Part shown: positions 35,572 to 43,842 of the stretch, in pieces
Numbering within the stretch: the stretch's first letter is position 1
Layout: every line of letters starts with the position of its first letter
Assembly: GCF_030373225.1 (NCBI RefSeq)
Contig: NZ_JAUCZG010000006.1
Span: 62,001 to 126,000 of the forward strand
DNA: 64,000 bases
Origin: Hydrogenophaga sp.
Lineage (GTDB): Bacteria > Pseudomonadota > Gammaproteobacteria > Burkholderiales > Burkholderiaceae_C
Reading direction: 5' to 3'
Position numbers and translations under genes: made by a program
The notes under the pieces: model-generated
The model's input: only the letters and a program-made list of their open reading frames with translations
What the model was told of the DNA's origin: nothing
The model's database searches: none

Positions 35572-37579
35572 CGTCCGCCGCCGCGGCCTGGTCGGGCGCC
35601 GGGCACGGCACCCTCAATCCGAAGCAGGTTCCCTTGTGCAGCGTGGAGCGCAGTTCGACCCGGATGCCGAGCAGATCCGCACATCCTTTGACGATCGCCA
35701 GCCCCAGACCCAGACCCTGTTGCTGGCCCATCAGGTGTCTGCCGCGCTGGTGCATGCGAAACACCAGCTCCTGCTCGTCGGGCGCAATGCCGGGGCCGGT
35801 GTCCCACACCTGGATCAGCAGGTGACCGGAGCGCTGGCGGCAACCCAGCAGGACGCCACCCGTCTTCGTGTACCGAAAGGCGTTGGAAAGCAGGTTGCAG
35901 AGCATTCGCTCCAGCAGGGCACAGTCGCTGTGCACCAGCGCGAGGCTGGGCGTGACGTGCCAGCTCAGGCCGCGCTGCCGCGCAATCGGCGCAAACATCG
36001 AGTCGATCCGGTCCAGCATGTCCTGTACCGAAAAGGTCTGGATGTCCGGCTTCAGGTCGGACCGCTCCAGATGCACCGCCATCGCCAGGGAGGCGAGCAG
36101 TTCGTCGGCCACCTGCAGTGCCGACTGCATGTGTCTGGTGGCCTCATGGCTGGAGCCGTTCGGTGACTGGCGGTGGATGCTCTCGATGGCCAGGCTGATG
36201 GCATACACCGGCTGTTGCAGATCGTGGGCGACGGCCGCCATGAAGCCGGATTTTTCACGCAGCGCCGACTCGGCGAGTTCCCGCTCCGCCGTTTCGTGTC
36301 TGCGCGCGGCCTCCGCAGTGGCCCGGGCCTTGCGCTCGGCCATGATCCGGTCTGCCAGGGCGAGCGAAAGCATCAGCATTTCGAAGGCAGATGCCAGCAG
36401 AATGCCGTTGTCGAGCAAGGGGTGACTCGACAGAAATCCGATCTGCACCAGGACGCGCAACAGACCCGCCACGGCGATCGCGGTCCACCCCAGCAGGAAG
36501 TACGCAGCACCCGGCGTTTTCAGTCGGGCGCCCAGAGCGGCTGCGATCTGGATGAGGAACGCGGTCAGCAACCCCATGGGAACAATTAGCAGATTGGAAA
36601 CTTCCAGCGGGGTCAACCAGACATGGCTGGCGATCACGGGTATCCAGGCAGCCGCACCCAGGCGCAGTGCCAGGGCCAACCGGGGTGCCGTCTCGCTCAG
36701 GCGAAGGAAGCGAAGGGTGAAGACGAGTGCCATTGCGCAAAACACGCTGGAGGAGAGGCTCAGCAGCGGAATGGTGAGCAAGGCATGCCCGGGCCACAGC
36801 AGGTGTGGGCCGATGCCGGTGTTTCCCAGCTGGAAGACCACCAGCGACAGTCCGAACCCCAGATAGCTGGCATAGGCGGTGTCACGCAGGCGGACCGCCA
36901 GAAAGCCGTTGTACGCGAGCAGTCCGGCCATGAGCCCGAAGTACGCAGCGAGCAGGCTGTATTCACGCAGCTCGCGGTCGCGCCAGGCGCTGGACCGCCA
37001 CAGTTCAAGCTTCATCTGCAGAAGCGATTCGGAGCGCACCCGCAGGTAGACGGTGTGGGTCTGACGGGCTTCGAGAACGATGGGGAAGGTGGGGTGGCGG
37101 CCGGGCGTGGCCACACCCTGGACCTGCGCCTGAAGGCCTCCGTAGGCCACTTGTGGCGGCGCGCCGGGTGTCTCCAGCACCATCAGCACACCGGCCAGGT
37201 GAGGGCTGGGCAGCGTCAGCGTCCAGTCGCCACCGCCTTTGTCATCGGTGGTGAGGGTCAGGCGAAACCAGAGGGTGGTCGACACGCCTGCGAAGTTGCC
37301 CGCGCCGCGTCGCTCGCTCAGCAGATGCCACTCGCCCTCGGCGGGCGGCACCGAAGCATTCTCCAGCGCCGGTGCGAACCGGTATTCCAGCAGGTCGGTG
37401 GCTTGCAGCCGCTGTTGTCCGCCGTCGACCTGCAGCGCTGGTGCAGCCTCGACCGTTGATGCCGCGCAGAGCCACCAGACCATGAGCCCGAGCGCGCGCG
37501 GTGCCGCCCCACGCACGGCACGACAAAAGGCCTGCCATGGCCGAACCAGAAAAGAGGGCCGTGGGTCCCGGGTGCTCAT
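35471..37579 (-). CDS. 7TMR-DISM sensor histidine kinase
   Basis: A 702-aa membrane kinase. A signal segment (25-46) is followed by a periplasmic 7TMR-DISMED2-type beta domain (50-190), seven helices (about 205-405), a coiled linker (412-445), a HisKA domain with His in VAHDLQQPVYAI, and a HATPase domain (NLLSNAFRYTKTGG, then VWDTGPGIAPDE, then GLGLGLAIVKG). The final 35 residues are Pro/Ser/Ala-rich, unlike the kinase, and are encoded antisense to holA. No response regulator is adjacent, so it is an orphan; an AraC-type gene precedes it by 61 bp on the same strand and may share a transcript. DISMED2 domains are thought to bind carbohydrates; the ligand here is unknown. Confidence 0.88.
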   Translation of the reverse strand: MSTRDPRPSFLVRPWQAFCRAVRGAAPRALGLMVWWLCAASTVEAAPALQVDGGQQRLQATDLLEYRFAPALENASVPPAEGEWHLLSERRGAGNFAGVSTTLWFRLTLTTDDKGGGDWTLTLPSPHLAGVLMVLETPGAPPQVAYGGLQAQVQGVATPGRHPTFPIVLEARQTHTVYLRVRSESLLQMKLELWRSSAWRDRELREYSLLAAYFGLMAGLLAYNGFLAVRLRDTAYASYLGFGLSLVVFQLGNTGIGPHLLWPGHALLTIPLLSLSSSVFCAMALVFTLRFLRLSETAPRLALALRLGAAAWIPVIASHVWLTPLEVSNLLIVPMGLLTAFLIQIAAALGARLKTPGAAYFLLGWTAIAVAGLLRVLVQIGFLSSHPLLDNGILLASAFEMLMLSLALADRIMAERKARATAEAARRHETAERELAESALREKSGFMAAVAHDLQQPVYAISLAIESIHRQSPNGSSHEATRHMQSALQVADELLASLAMAVHLERSDLKPDIQTFSVQDMLDRIDSMFAPIARQRGLSWHVTPSLALVHSDCALLERMLCNLLSNAFRYTKTGGVLLGCRQRSGHLLIQVWDTGPGIAPDEQELVFRMHQRGRHLMGQQQGLGLGLAIVKGCADLLGIRVELRSTLHKGTCFGLRVPCPAPDQAAAADVSAQATRKPPPPSSPSAATPATDRPASPVPSDP

Positions 37580-37640
37580 GGACGGGCGACCGGGATGCGG
37601 AGTGGTCGTTCGTTGCCGTGCCTGCGACGATGCCGCGGGT

Positions 37641-38600
37641 TCAGGCGCCGTTCACCGCCGTCTCCCGGTAGGCCGATGGCGACACGCCCGTGTGCTCGCG
37701 GAACACGCGGCTGAAGTGCGCCGTGTTGTTGAAGCCCCAGGAGAACGCGATCTCGGTGATGGTGCGCGGCACGCCGGTGCTCTGGCGCAGTTCGCGCATG
37801 CAGGCCTGGATTCGCTGGCGCTGGATGTAGTGCGCGGGGGTGTCTTCGTCGGCGCTGAAGGCATTGTGCAGGTGGCGCTTGCTGCAGTTCAACGCCTGGG
37901 CGATGTGGTCGAGCGACAGCGCCGGATCGCGCAGGTGCTGGCCGATGTGCTCGCGGATGCGGTCGCGGAAGGCCTCGAGCTGGGTGACGCTGTTCCCGCG
38001 CCCGGCGAGTTCCTGCAAGGACAGGCGCACCAGTTCCACGATGAGCTCGCCCGCGCCGCGCGCTGCGGTCTCGCTCATCTGCGGCAGTTCCTGGTAGGTG
38101 CTGCGCATGGTCTCCAGGGCCACGCGTGCAATGCCGCTCACGCCGCCCACGTGTCTCGCCATCAGCGGCTCCAGCTTGATGCCGCGCTCGGTCAGCTGGT
38201 CCTTGGGCAGCATCACGATCAGGTGCTCGACCCGCTCGGGGTTGGCGATTTCGTAGCTGCCGGTGGTGTCGTAGATGGCCCAGCCGCCGGGCCGCACCCA
38301 GGCCTCGCGGCCCTGCTGCTGCACCGCCGCGCTGCCCTGCCAGGGTGCCACGATCTTGAGGTAGGCGCGCTCGCTGTCGCGCGCCAGCTGCGGGCTCTTG
38401 AGCACGCGGTGGCGGTTGGCCTCGAGCTTGGTGAGCACCACGTCGCCCGCGGTCGATGCGCTCATGTGACCGTCGAAACCGGTGTCGCCGTACAGGTCGG
38501 ACTGCAGGCCGCCGAAATGTGTCCAGACCCAGTCGCGCCAGATGGCGGCGCGCTCGATCGGCGCGACGCTGTCGGTGCTCATCACGGAGGCAGCGGCCAT
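37641..38600 (-). CDS. AraC family transcriptional regulator, FeaR-like
   Basis: A 319-aa activator. Residues 15-200 form an AraC-binding-like sensor domain of the FeaR type (IERAAIWRDWVWTHFGGLQS, later RPGGWAIYDTTGSYEI). Residues 210-319 are the double helix-turn-helix (LSLDHIAQALNCSKRHLHNAF, read in two parts, then ITEIAFSWGFNNTAHFSRVF). FeaR controls aromatic amine/aldehyde oxidation in Escherichia coli. It is divergent from the ABC transporter operon that ends in an aromatic-aldehyde-type dehydrogenase, which it probably activates. An ATG at 38582 is an alternative start. Confidence 0.85.
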   Translation of the reverse strand: MAAASVMSTDSVAPIERAAIWRDWVWTHFGGLQSDLYGDTGFDGHMSASTAGDVVLTKLEANRHRVLKSPQLARDSERAYLKIVAPWQGSAAVQQQGREAWVRPGGWAIYDTTGSYEIANPERVEHLIVMLPKDQLTERGIKLEPLMARHVGGVSGIARVALETMRSTYQELPQMSETAARGAGELIVELVRLSLQELAGRGNSVTQLEAFRDRIREHIGQHLRDPALSLDHIAQALNCSKRHLHNAFSADEDTPAHYIQRQRIQACMRELRQSTGVPRTITEIAFSWGFNNTAHFSRVFREHTGVSPSAYRETAVNGA

Positions 38601-38793
38601 GGGGGTCTCCGGGGGTGTCAGGGCCTCAAATTATCGGGCGCACCGTCTGGCCCTGCATCGCACAAGTTTGAGGGTTTACCCGGGGCGCCGTGCACGTTCC
38701 GTCAAGCAGGTAGTGCACCCACAGCACAGCGCGCAGCGTGTGTCCTGCCTACCATTCGGCTCTCAGCCCACCCACATCCGCAGGAGACACAAC

Positions 38794-39993
38794 ATGGTTC
38801 AAGCCAATCGCCGTCTGGTCATCAAGAGCGCCGCCGCCGCGGTGGGCGCCATGTCCTTCGCTCCCCAGCTCATGGCGCAATCCGCACCGGTGCGCGTCGG
38901 CTATTCGATGTCGCGCACCGGCCCCTGGACGGGTGGCGCGCAGGTGAGCCAGGAGCCCAACTACCTGCTGTGGGCCGAGCAGCAGAACGCCGCGGGTGGT
39001 CTCGATGTCAAGGGCGTCAGGCGCCAGATCGAGCTCATCAGCAGCGACGACCGCAGCGACACCGAGACCGTGGTGCGCACCTACGAAAAGCTCATGGGCA
39101 GCGACAAGGTCGACCTCGTGCTGCCGCCCTGGGGTTCCAACGCCAACTTCGCCGTGGCCCCGCTGGCCAATCGCTTCCAGTACCCGTTTCTGGCGCCCAC
39201 CGCGCTCTCGCGCCGGCTGGTCGAGATGCGCCTGCCGTATTTCTTCCTGCTGCTGCAGCAGCCCGCGCCCATGACCAACGCGCTGGTCGACATGCTCAAG
39301 GCCAACGGCGTGAAGACCGTGGCGCTGATCTACGTGGACGACCTGTTCGGCCTGGAGAACTACGCCGCCTTCAAGGTGGCGCTGCAGGGCAGTGGCATCA
39401 CCATGGTGGAAGACAAGAGCTACCCCGGTGGCGTGAAGGACCTCTCTCCGGTGTTGCGCTCGATGAAGGACAAGAACCCCGACGCCTTTGTGGGCTTCAC
39501 CTACCCGCCCGACACCATCCTGGCCAGCCGCCAGGCCAAGGAAGTGGGCTTCAACCCGAAGTTCTTCTACGCCTCGGTGGGCACGGCCTTCCAGCTCTAC
39601 CGCAACGTGATGACGCCCGCCGGCGCCGAGGGCGTGCTCGGCATGGGCTCGTGGAACAGCAAGACCAGCCCGGCAGCCAAGGCCTACTTCGACGCGCACA
39701 CCAAAAAGTTCGCCGGCAAGGAACCCGACCGCTGGGCCAGCGGCGCCTGCTGGGCCGGCCTGGAGATCCTCACCAGCGCGGTGAAGGCCCAGGGCCTGGA
39801 CCGCAAGGCGATCCGCGACCACGTGGCCGGCACGACCCACAAGACCATCATCGGTGACGTGAAGTTCAACGGCAGCGAGAACGTGGGCACGCCGGGCACC
39901 GTGAGCCAGTGGCAGAACGGGGAGTTCGAGGTGGTGTGGCCGAAGAGCGTGGCCACGGCAGCGTTGAACCCCAACAAACCTGTTTGGAAATAA
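38794..39993 (+). CDS. branched-chain amino acid-type ABC transporter substrate-binding protein
   Basis: A 399-aa periplasmic binding protein. The signal is MVQANRRLVIKSAAAAVGAM followed by SFAPQLMAQ, with cleavage near residue 29. The type I periplasmic-binding fold starts VRVGYSMSRTGPWTGGAQVS, with LSRRLVEMRLPYFFLLLQQP and ALIYVDDLFGLENYAAFKVA later. Its relatives often bind aromatic acids or amides rather than leucine. CAGGAG stands about 7 bases before the ATG. It heads the five-gene transporter operon plus dehydrogenase and is divergent from the FeaR-like regulator. Confidence 0.9.
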   Translation: MVQANRRLVIKSAAAAVGAMSFAPQLMAQSAPVRVGYSMSRTGPWTGGAQVSQEPNYLLWAEQQNAAGGLDVKGVRRQIELISSDDRSDTETVVRTYEKLMGSDKVDLVLPPWGSNANFAVAPLANRFQYPFLAPTALSRRLVEMRLPYFFLLLQQPAPMTNALVDMLKANGVKTVALIYVDDLFGLENYAAFKVALQGSGITMVEDKSYPGGVKDLSPVLRSMKDKNPDAFVGFTYPPDTILASRQAKEVGFNPKFFYASVGTAFQLYRNVMTPAGAEGVLGMGSWNSKTSPAAKAYFDAHTKKFAGKEPDRWASGACWAGLEILTSAVKAQGLDRKAIRDHVAGTTHKTIIGDVKFNGSENVGTPGTVSQWQNGEFEVVWPKSVATAALNPNKPVWK

Positions 39994-40015
39994 ACGCCCT
40001 CGTGTACCCGCACAT

Positions 40016-40059
40016 CCGTTCGCCCTGAGCTTGTCGAAGGACAAGCTCAGGGCGAACGG
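40016..40059. repeat. dispersed palindromic repeat, copy A
   Basis: CCGTTCGCCCTGAGCTTGT, loop CGAAGG, then its exact 19-base complement. It starts 23 bp after the binding-protein stop and ends 28 bp before livH. The same core appears at 42028, 43763 and 57526. As RNA it is a very stable hairpin at the 3' end of the binding-protein message, where it could protect against decay and lower downstream expression. Confidence 0.9.
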
Positions 40060-40086
40060 GGTTGTGTTTCCGGTCCTCCAAATCAC

Positions 40087-40989
40087 ATGTCCTTCTCCGC
40101 CTGGCTCGAACTGCTTGCCTCCGGCCTCATCACCGGCGGCATCTATGCGCTCGTCGCTCTCGGACTGAACCTGCAGTACGGGCTGATGCGCATCCTGAAC
40201 ATTGCGCATGGCGAGTTCCTCATGGTGGGGGCCTACCTCACCTGGATGGCACAGACCTCGCTCGGCCTGAACCCGCTGTTCATGGTGCCGGTGTCGTTCG
40301 CGATGCTGTTCGTGCTGGGCTGGGTGGTGCACCGGCTGTGTTTCCGCCGCCTCACCGCCACCTCGCCCAACCTCGACATCTTTGAAGCGCGTGGCCTCAT
40401 GGTGGCCTTCGGGCTGATGTTCCTGGTGCAGAACTTCGCCTCCTGGATGTGGGGCGGCGACCTGCGCGGCTACGACTTCCTGACCGATCCGGTGCAGATT
40501 CCACTGCCCACGGGGGAGGCGCAATTTGCCGGCAACAAGCTGCTGGTGTTTGCGCTGGCCCTGCTGTTCTCGGGCGCGCTCATCGTGCTCATGCGCACCA
40601 CCTTGCTGGGCAAGGGCGTGCGCGCGCTGATGCAGTCGCCCACCGGCGCGCAGCTCATGGGCATCAACACGCGCCGCCTGCACCCGCTCATGTTCGGCAT
40701 CGGCCTGGGTCTGTCGGGCGTGGCGGGTTGCCTGATCTCGATGGCCTACACCATCAGCCCGTCGATGGGCGAGCCCTACACCATCACCGCGCTCATCGTC
40801 ATCACGCTCGGCGGCTTCGGCAGCATGGGCGGCGCGCTGGCCGGCGGCCTGCTGCTGGGCGTGATCGAAGCCCTGGGCATGCACTTCACCAACCCCTCGC
40901 TCAAGGCCTTGTTGAGCTACGTGGTCTTCATCAGCGTGCTGCTTTTGCGGCCTGAAGGTCTGTTTTCCCGCAAGTCAAGAAAAGCATGA
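40087..40989 (+). CDS. livH: branched-chain amino acid-type ABC transporter permease LivH
   Basis: A 300-aa inner-membrane permease with about 8 helices. It opens with GLITGGIYALVALGLNLQYG then LMRILNIAHGEFLMVGAYLT, which is the LivH signature. The coupling region near residues 190-205 (LLGKGVRALMQSPTGAQLMG) should contact the ATPases. It overlaps livM by 4 bp (ATGA). Confidence 0.92.
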   Translation: MSFSAWLELLASGLITGGIYALVALGLNLQYGLMRILNIAHGEFLMVGAYLTWMAQTSLGLNPLFMVPVSFAMLFVLGWVVHRLCFRRLTATSPNLDIFEARGLMVAFGLMFLVQNFASWMWGGDLRGYDFLTDPVQIPLPTGEAQFAGNKLLVFALALLFSGALIVLMRTTLLGKGVRALMQSPTGAQLMGINTRRLHPLMFGIGLGLSGVAGCLISMAYTISPSMGEPYTITALIVITLGGFGSMGGALAGGLLLGVIEALGMHFTNPSLKALLSYVVFISVLLLRPEGLFSRKSRKA

Positions 40990-42014
40990 CCTCCCGTCAG
41001 TACCTCATCCGCGACCTGCTGGTCCTCTTCGGCCTCACCGGCTGGGCGCTGGCGCTGCCGGGCTTCGCCAGCGAGTTTGCCGTGTCCATGGCGCTCACCT
41101 GCCTGATGTACATCGCGCTCTCGTCGAGCTGGGCGCTGTTCTGCGGCACCACGCGCTACCTGTCGCTGGCCACCTCGGCCTTCTTCGGCATCGGCGCCTA
41201 CACCAGCGCCATCCTGCTGGAGCAGCTCTCGTGGGTGCAGGCCATCGCCATGGGCTCCCTGATCGCGGCTGCAGTGGCGGTGGTGATGGGTGCGGCCGTG
41301 CTGCACCTGCGCGGCACCTATTTCGCGGTGCTCACCTTCGGCATGACCGAGTTGATCCGCCACGCCATCAGCTATTTCGAGAAGAGCGTGACCGGCACCG
41401 TGGGCCGCGTGCTCATGGTCGTGCCCGACCGCGACACCATCTACCTCACCGTGCTGGCACTGGCGGTGATCACGGTGGCGCTGTCGATCACCATCCGGCG
41501 CACCCGTTTCGGCCTGGCCATGCTGGGTATCGGGGCCGACGAACAGCGGGCGCAGACACTGGGCGTGAACACGCGCTGGGTGAAGGTGGCGGGTTTTGCC
41601 CTCACCGCCGCGGTGGCCGGTGCGGTGGGCGCGGCCATGTCGGTGCGCTGGACCTACATCGACCCGCACACCGTGTTCAACCCCTTCATCGGATTCCAGA
41701 CCGTGCTGATCGCGCTCATTGGCGGGGCGGCCACCCTGTGGGGGCCGTTGATCGCCGCCATCGTCTTCAGCGTGCTGGCCGAAACCCTGCGCCTGCAGGT
41801 GCCGCAGATCTACATGATGTCGCTGGGGTTGCTGCTCATCCTGTCGGTGCTGTACCTGCCCGGAGGCCTGGCGTCGCTGCGCACCGAGACGTTCCGCGGT
41901 TGGCGCGATGGCGCGAAGGCCTGGTGGACAGAGACGCGCGACGATTGGAGTGGTGAGACGAAGCGGCGCAAGCAACTCGACAAGAGCCTGAGGGAGCGCC
42001 GCGATGTGTTTTGA
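40986..42014 (+). CDS. livM: branched-chain amino acid-type ABC transporter permease LivM
   Basis: A 342-aa inner-membrane permease with about 9 helices. ALTCLMYIALSSSWALFCGT and YLSLATSAFFGIGAYTSAIL are LivM-like. The coupling stretch reads IRRTRFGLAMLGIGADEQRA, and GGAATLWGPLIAAIVF lies near the end. A charged C-terminal tail (residues 300-342) is longer than usual and mostly Arg, Asp and Lys. Confidence 0.92.
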   Translation: MTSRQYLIRDLLVLFGLTGWALALPGFASEFAVSMALTCLMYIALSSSWALFCGTTRYLSLATSAFFGIGAYTSAILLEQLSWVQAIAMGSLIAAAVAVVMGAAVLHLRGTYFAVLTFGMTELIRHAISYFEKSVTGTVGRVLMVVPDRDTIYLTVLALAVITVALSITIRRTRFGLAMLGIGADEQRAQTLGVNTRWVKVAGFALTAAVAGAVGAAMSVRWTYIDPHTVFNPFIGFQTVLIALIGGAATLWGPLIAAIVFSVLAETLRLQVPQIYMMSLGLLLILSVLYLPGGLASLRTETFRGWRDGAKAWWTETRDDWSGETKRRKQLDKSLRERRDVF

Positions 42015-42027
42015 AGTGAAGCAAGCT

Positions 42028-42102
42028 CCGTTCGGGCTGAGCTTGTCGAAGCCCCTCCACGCACACATCGCAAGAGCCCTTCGACAAGCTCAGGGCGAAC
42101 GG
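42028..42102. repeat. dispersed palindromic repeat, copy B
   Basis: Left arm CCGTTCGGGCTGAGCTTGTC from 42028, right arm CGACAAGCTCAGGGCGAACG ending 42102, with about 22 bp between the arms. It begins 14 bp after the livM stop and ends 38 bp before livG. The arms are extended versions of copy A's stem with a few mismatches. Confidence 0.88.
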
Positions 42103-42140
42103 TTTGAGGCGGGCCCGATGCTGCGTGGGAGAAACCTGAC

Positions 42141-42944
42141 ATGACCGCGCAACCCCTTCTCGACGCCCGCGACATCACCGTGCGCTTCGGTGGTCTCACC
42201 GCGGTGGACGCGGTCAGCGCGCGCTTCATGCCTGGCGAGCTGGTGGGCATCATCGGTCCCAACGGAGCGGGCAAGACCACGTTTTTCAACGCCATCTCCG
42301 GCGTCACGCAGGCCACCAGCGGCAAGCTGCTGATGCAGGGGCGCGAGCTCAGTGGCCAGGGGCCGCACCGCTTCGCCGCCGCCGGTCTCGCGCGCACCTT
42401 CCAGACCCCGCGCACCTTTGCAGACATGCTGGTGCGCGACAACATCGCGTTCGGCCTCAAGTTCGCCGGTCGCCGGCCGCGCAAATACATCTGGTGGGGC
42501 GAAGAGACGACCGTGCCCTGGGTGCTGCGCACGCCCGCGAGCATCCTGGGCCTGATCGGTCTGTCCGACCAGGCCGATCTGCCGGCCGCGGCCATCACAC
42601 CCTCGCAACAGCGCCTGCTGGAAATCGGCATGGCGCTGGCCACCCGGCCGCGCATGCTGCTGCTCGACGAAGTGGCCGCCGGTCTCACCGAAAACGAGGT
42701 CGAAGAGATGGCCCGCCTGATCCGGCGCCTGCGCGACGAGCTCGACCTCACGGTGGTCTGGATCGAGCACGCCGTGACCACGCTGCTGCGCCATGTGGAG
42801 CGCGTGATCGTGCTGCACCAGGGCAGCAAGATCGCCGACGGAACGCCTGCCGAGGTGGTGCGCAATGCCGAGGTGATCGAGGCCTACCTGGGTGACGAGA
42901 TGAACGAGCCCGATGCCCGGACCCCCGAGGAGGCCACCGCATGA
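42141..42944 (+). CDS. livG: branched-chain amino acid-type ABC transporter ATPase LivG
   Basis: A 267-aa ATPase. Walker A is GPNGAGKTTFF near residue 40, Walker B is MLLLDEVAAGLTENE, and the switch His is in WIEHAVTTLLRHVE. The ABC signature is degenerate: where LivG proteins usually read LSYGQQR, this one reads ITPSQQR, losing the Gly that contacts ATP. Its partner LivF keeps a normal signature. The ATG is 126 bp after livM, with palindromic repeat copy B between. The end overlaps livF by 4 bp. Confidence 0.9.
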   Translation: MTAQPLLDARDITVRFGGLTAVDAVSARFMPGELVGIIGPNGAGKTTFFNAISGVTQATSGKLLMQGRELSGQGPHRFAAAGLARTFQTPRTFADMLVRDNIAFGLKFAGRRPRKYIWWGEETTVPWVLRTPASILGLIGLSDQADLPAAAITPSQQRLLEIGMALATRPRMLLLDEVAAGLTENEVEEMARLIRRLRDELDLTVVWIEHAVTTLLRHVERVIVLHQGSKIADGTPAEVVRNAEVIEAYLGDEMNEPDARTPEEATA

Positions 42945-43756
42945 TGTGGTACCGCCCCAACCCGTTTGAACTCGGCGGCGGCGCACGCGCGCGCCTCAAG
43001 GTCGATGGACTGTCGGCCGGTTACGGCGCCTTTCTCGTGCTGCGCGACCTGAAGCTCGACATCCAGCCCGGCCTCACCGTGGTGCTCGGCCCCAACGGCG
43101 CGGGCAAGACCACCTTGCTCAAGGCGCTCAACGGGCTGATCCCGCGGGTCGGCACGGTGCTGCTGGACGGGCGCGAGTTGCCCGAGAAAACGCACGAGAT
43201 CGTGCAGGCCGGCGTGGCTCTGGTGCCCGAGGGCCGCCAGCTGTTTCCACAGCTCACGGTGAGGGAAAACCTCGAACTCGGTGGCTGGCTGGTGCCCAAG
43301 GCGCAACGCCCCGAGCGCCTGGCCCAGGCCTTCGTGGATTTCCCCAAGCTCAAGGAGCGTGCCTCGCAACTGGCGGGCACCATGAGCGGCGGCGAGCAGC
43401 AGATGGTGGCGGTGGCGCGCGCCATGATGTGCGCGCCGCGCCTGCTGATGCTCGACGAGCCGTCGCTCGGCCTGGCGCCGAAGATGGTCGACGAACTGCT
43501 CACCATCGTGCGCCGCATTGCCGACAGCGGCACCACCGTGCTCATGGTCGAGCAGAACGTGAAGAAGGCCCTCGCCGTGGCCGACCGGGGCCATGTGATG
43601 GAACGCGGCACCCTGGTGGCCAGCGGCCCGGCGAAGCTGCTCGCGCGCTCCACCGTGATCCGCGAGGCCTACCTCGGTGCCGACAAGGACCCCGCCACCG
43701 GCACCACCAGTGCGGCCGATGCGGTCCAGCGACGCAAGGCCGTGGCGACCACTTAA
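42941..43756 (+). CDS. livF: branched-chain amino acid-type ABC transporter ATPase LivF
   Basis: A 271-aa ATPase. Walker A is GPNGAGKTTLLKALNG near residue 50, the signature is TMSGGEQQMVAVARAM, Walker B is LLMLDEPSLGLAPKMV, and the switch region is LMVEQNVKKALAVADRG. A 25-residue N-terminal extension (MMWYRPNPFELGGGARARLK) precedes the usual start, but the second ATG and GGGARA leave the start slightly open. It overlaps livG by 4 bp; palindromic repeat copy C follows 7 bp after its stop. Confidence 0.92.
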   Translation: MMWYRPNPFELGGGARARLKVDGLSAGYGAFLVLRDLKLDIQPGLTVVLGPNGAGKTTLLKALNGLIPRVGTVLLDGRELPEKTHEIVQAGVALVPEGRQLFPQLTVRENLELGGWLVPKAQRPERLAQAFVDFPKLKERASQLAGTMSGGEQQMVAVARAMMCAPRLLMLDEPSLGLAPKMVDELLTIVRRIADSGTTVLMVEQNVKKALAVADRGHVMERGTLVASGPAKLLARSTVIREAYLGADKDPATGTTSAADAVQRRKAVATT

Positions 43757-43762
43757 GTGCGT

Positions 43763-43811
43763 CGTTCGGGCTGAGCGGGTCGAAGCCTTTCGACAAGCTC
43801 AGGGCGAACGG
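43763..43811. repeat. dispersed palindromic repeat, copy C
   Basis: CGTTCGGGCTGAGCGGGTCG on the left and CGACAAGCTCAGGGCGAACG on the right fold back on each other with a short loop. It lies in the 86-bp gap between livF and the aldehyde dehydrogenase gene. Confidence 0.85.
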
Positions 43812-43842
43812 GAATGTGAAACCGATCCAACAGGAGAACCCC

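Noticed and set aside
40016..40059. Palindromic repeat copy A considered as an intrinsic terminator
   Set aside because: No T-run follows, and near-identical palindromes recur at three other sites, two of them inside the same operon, so a dispersed repeat is the better explanation.
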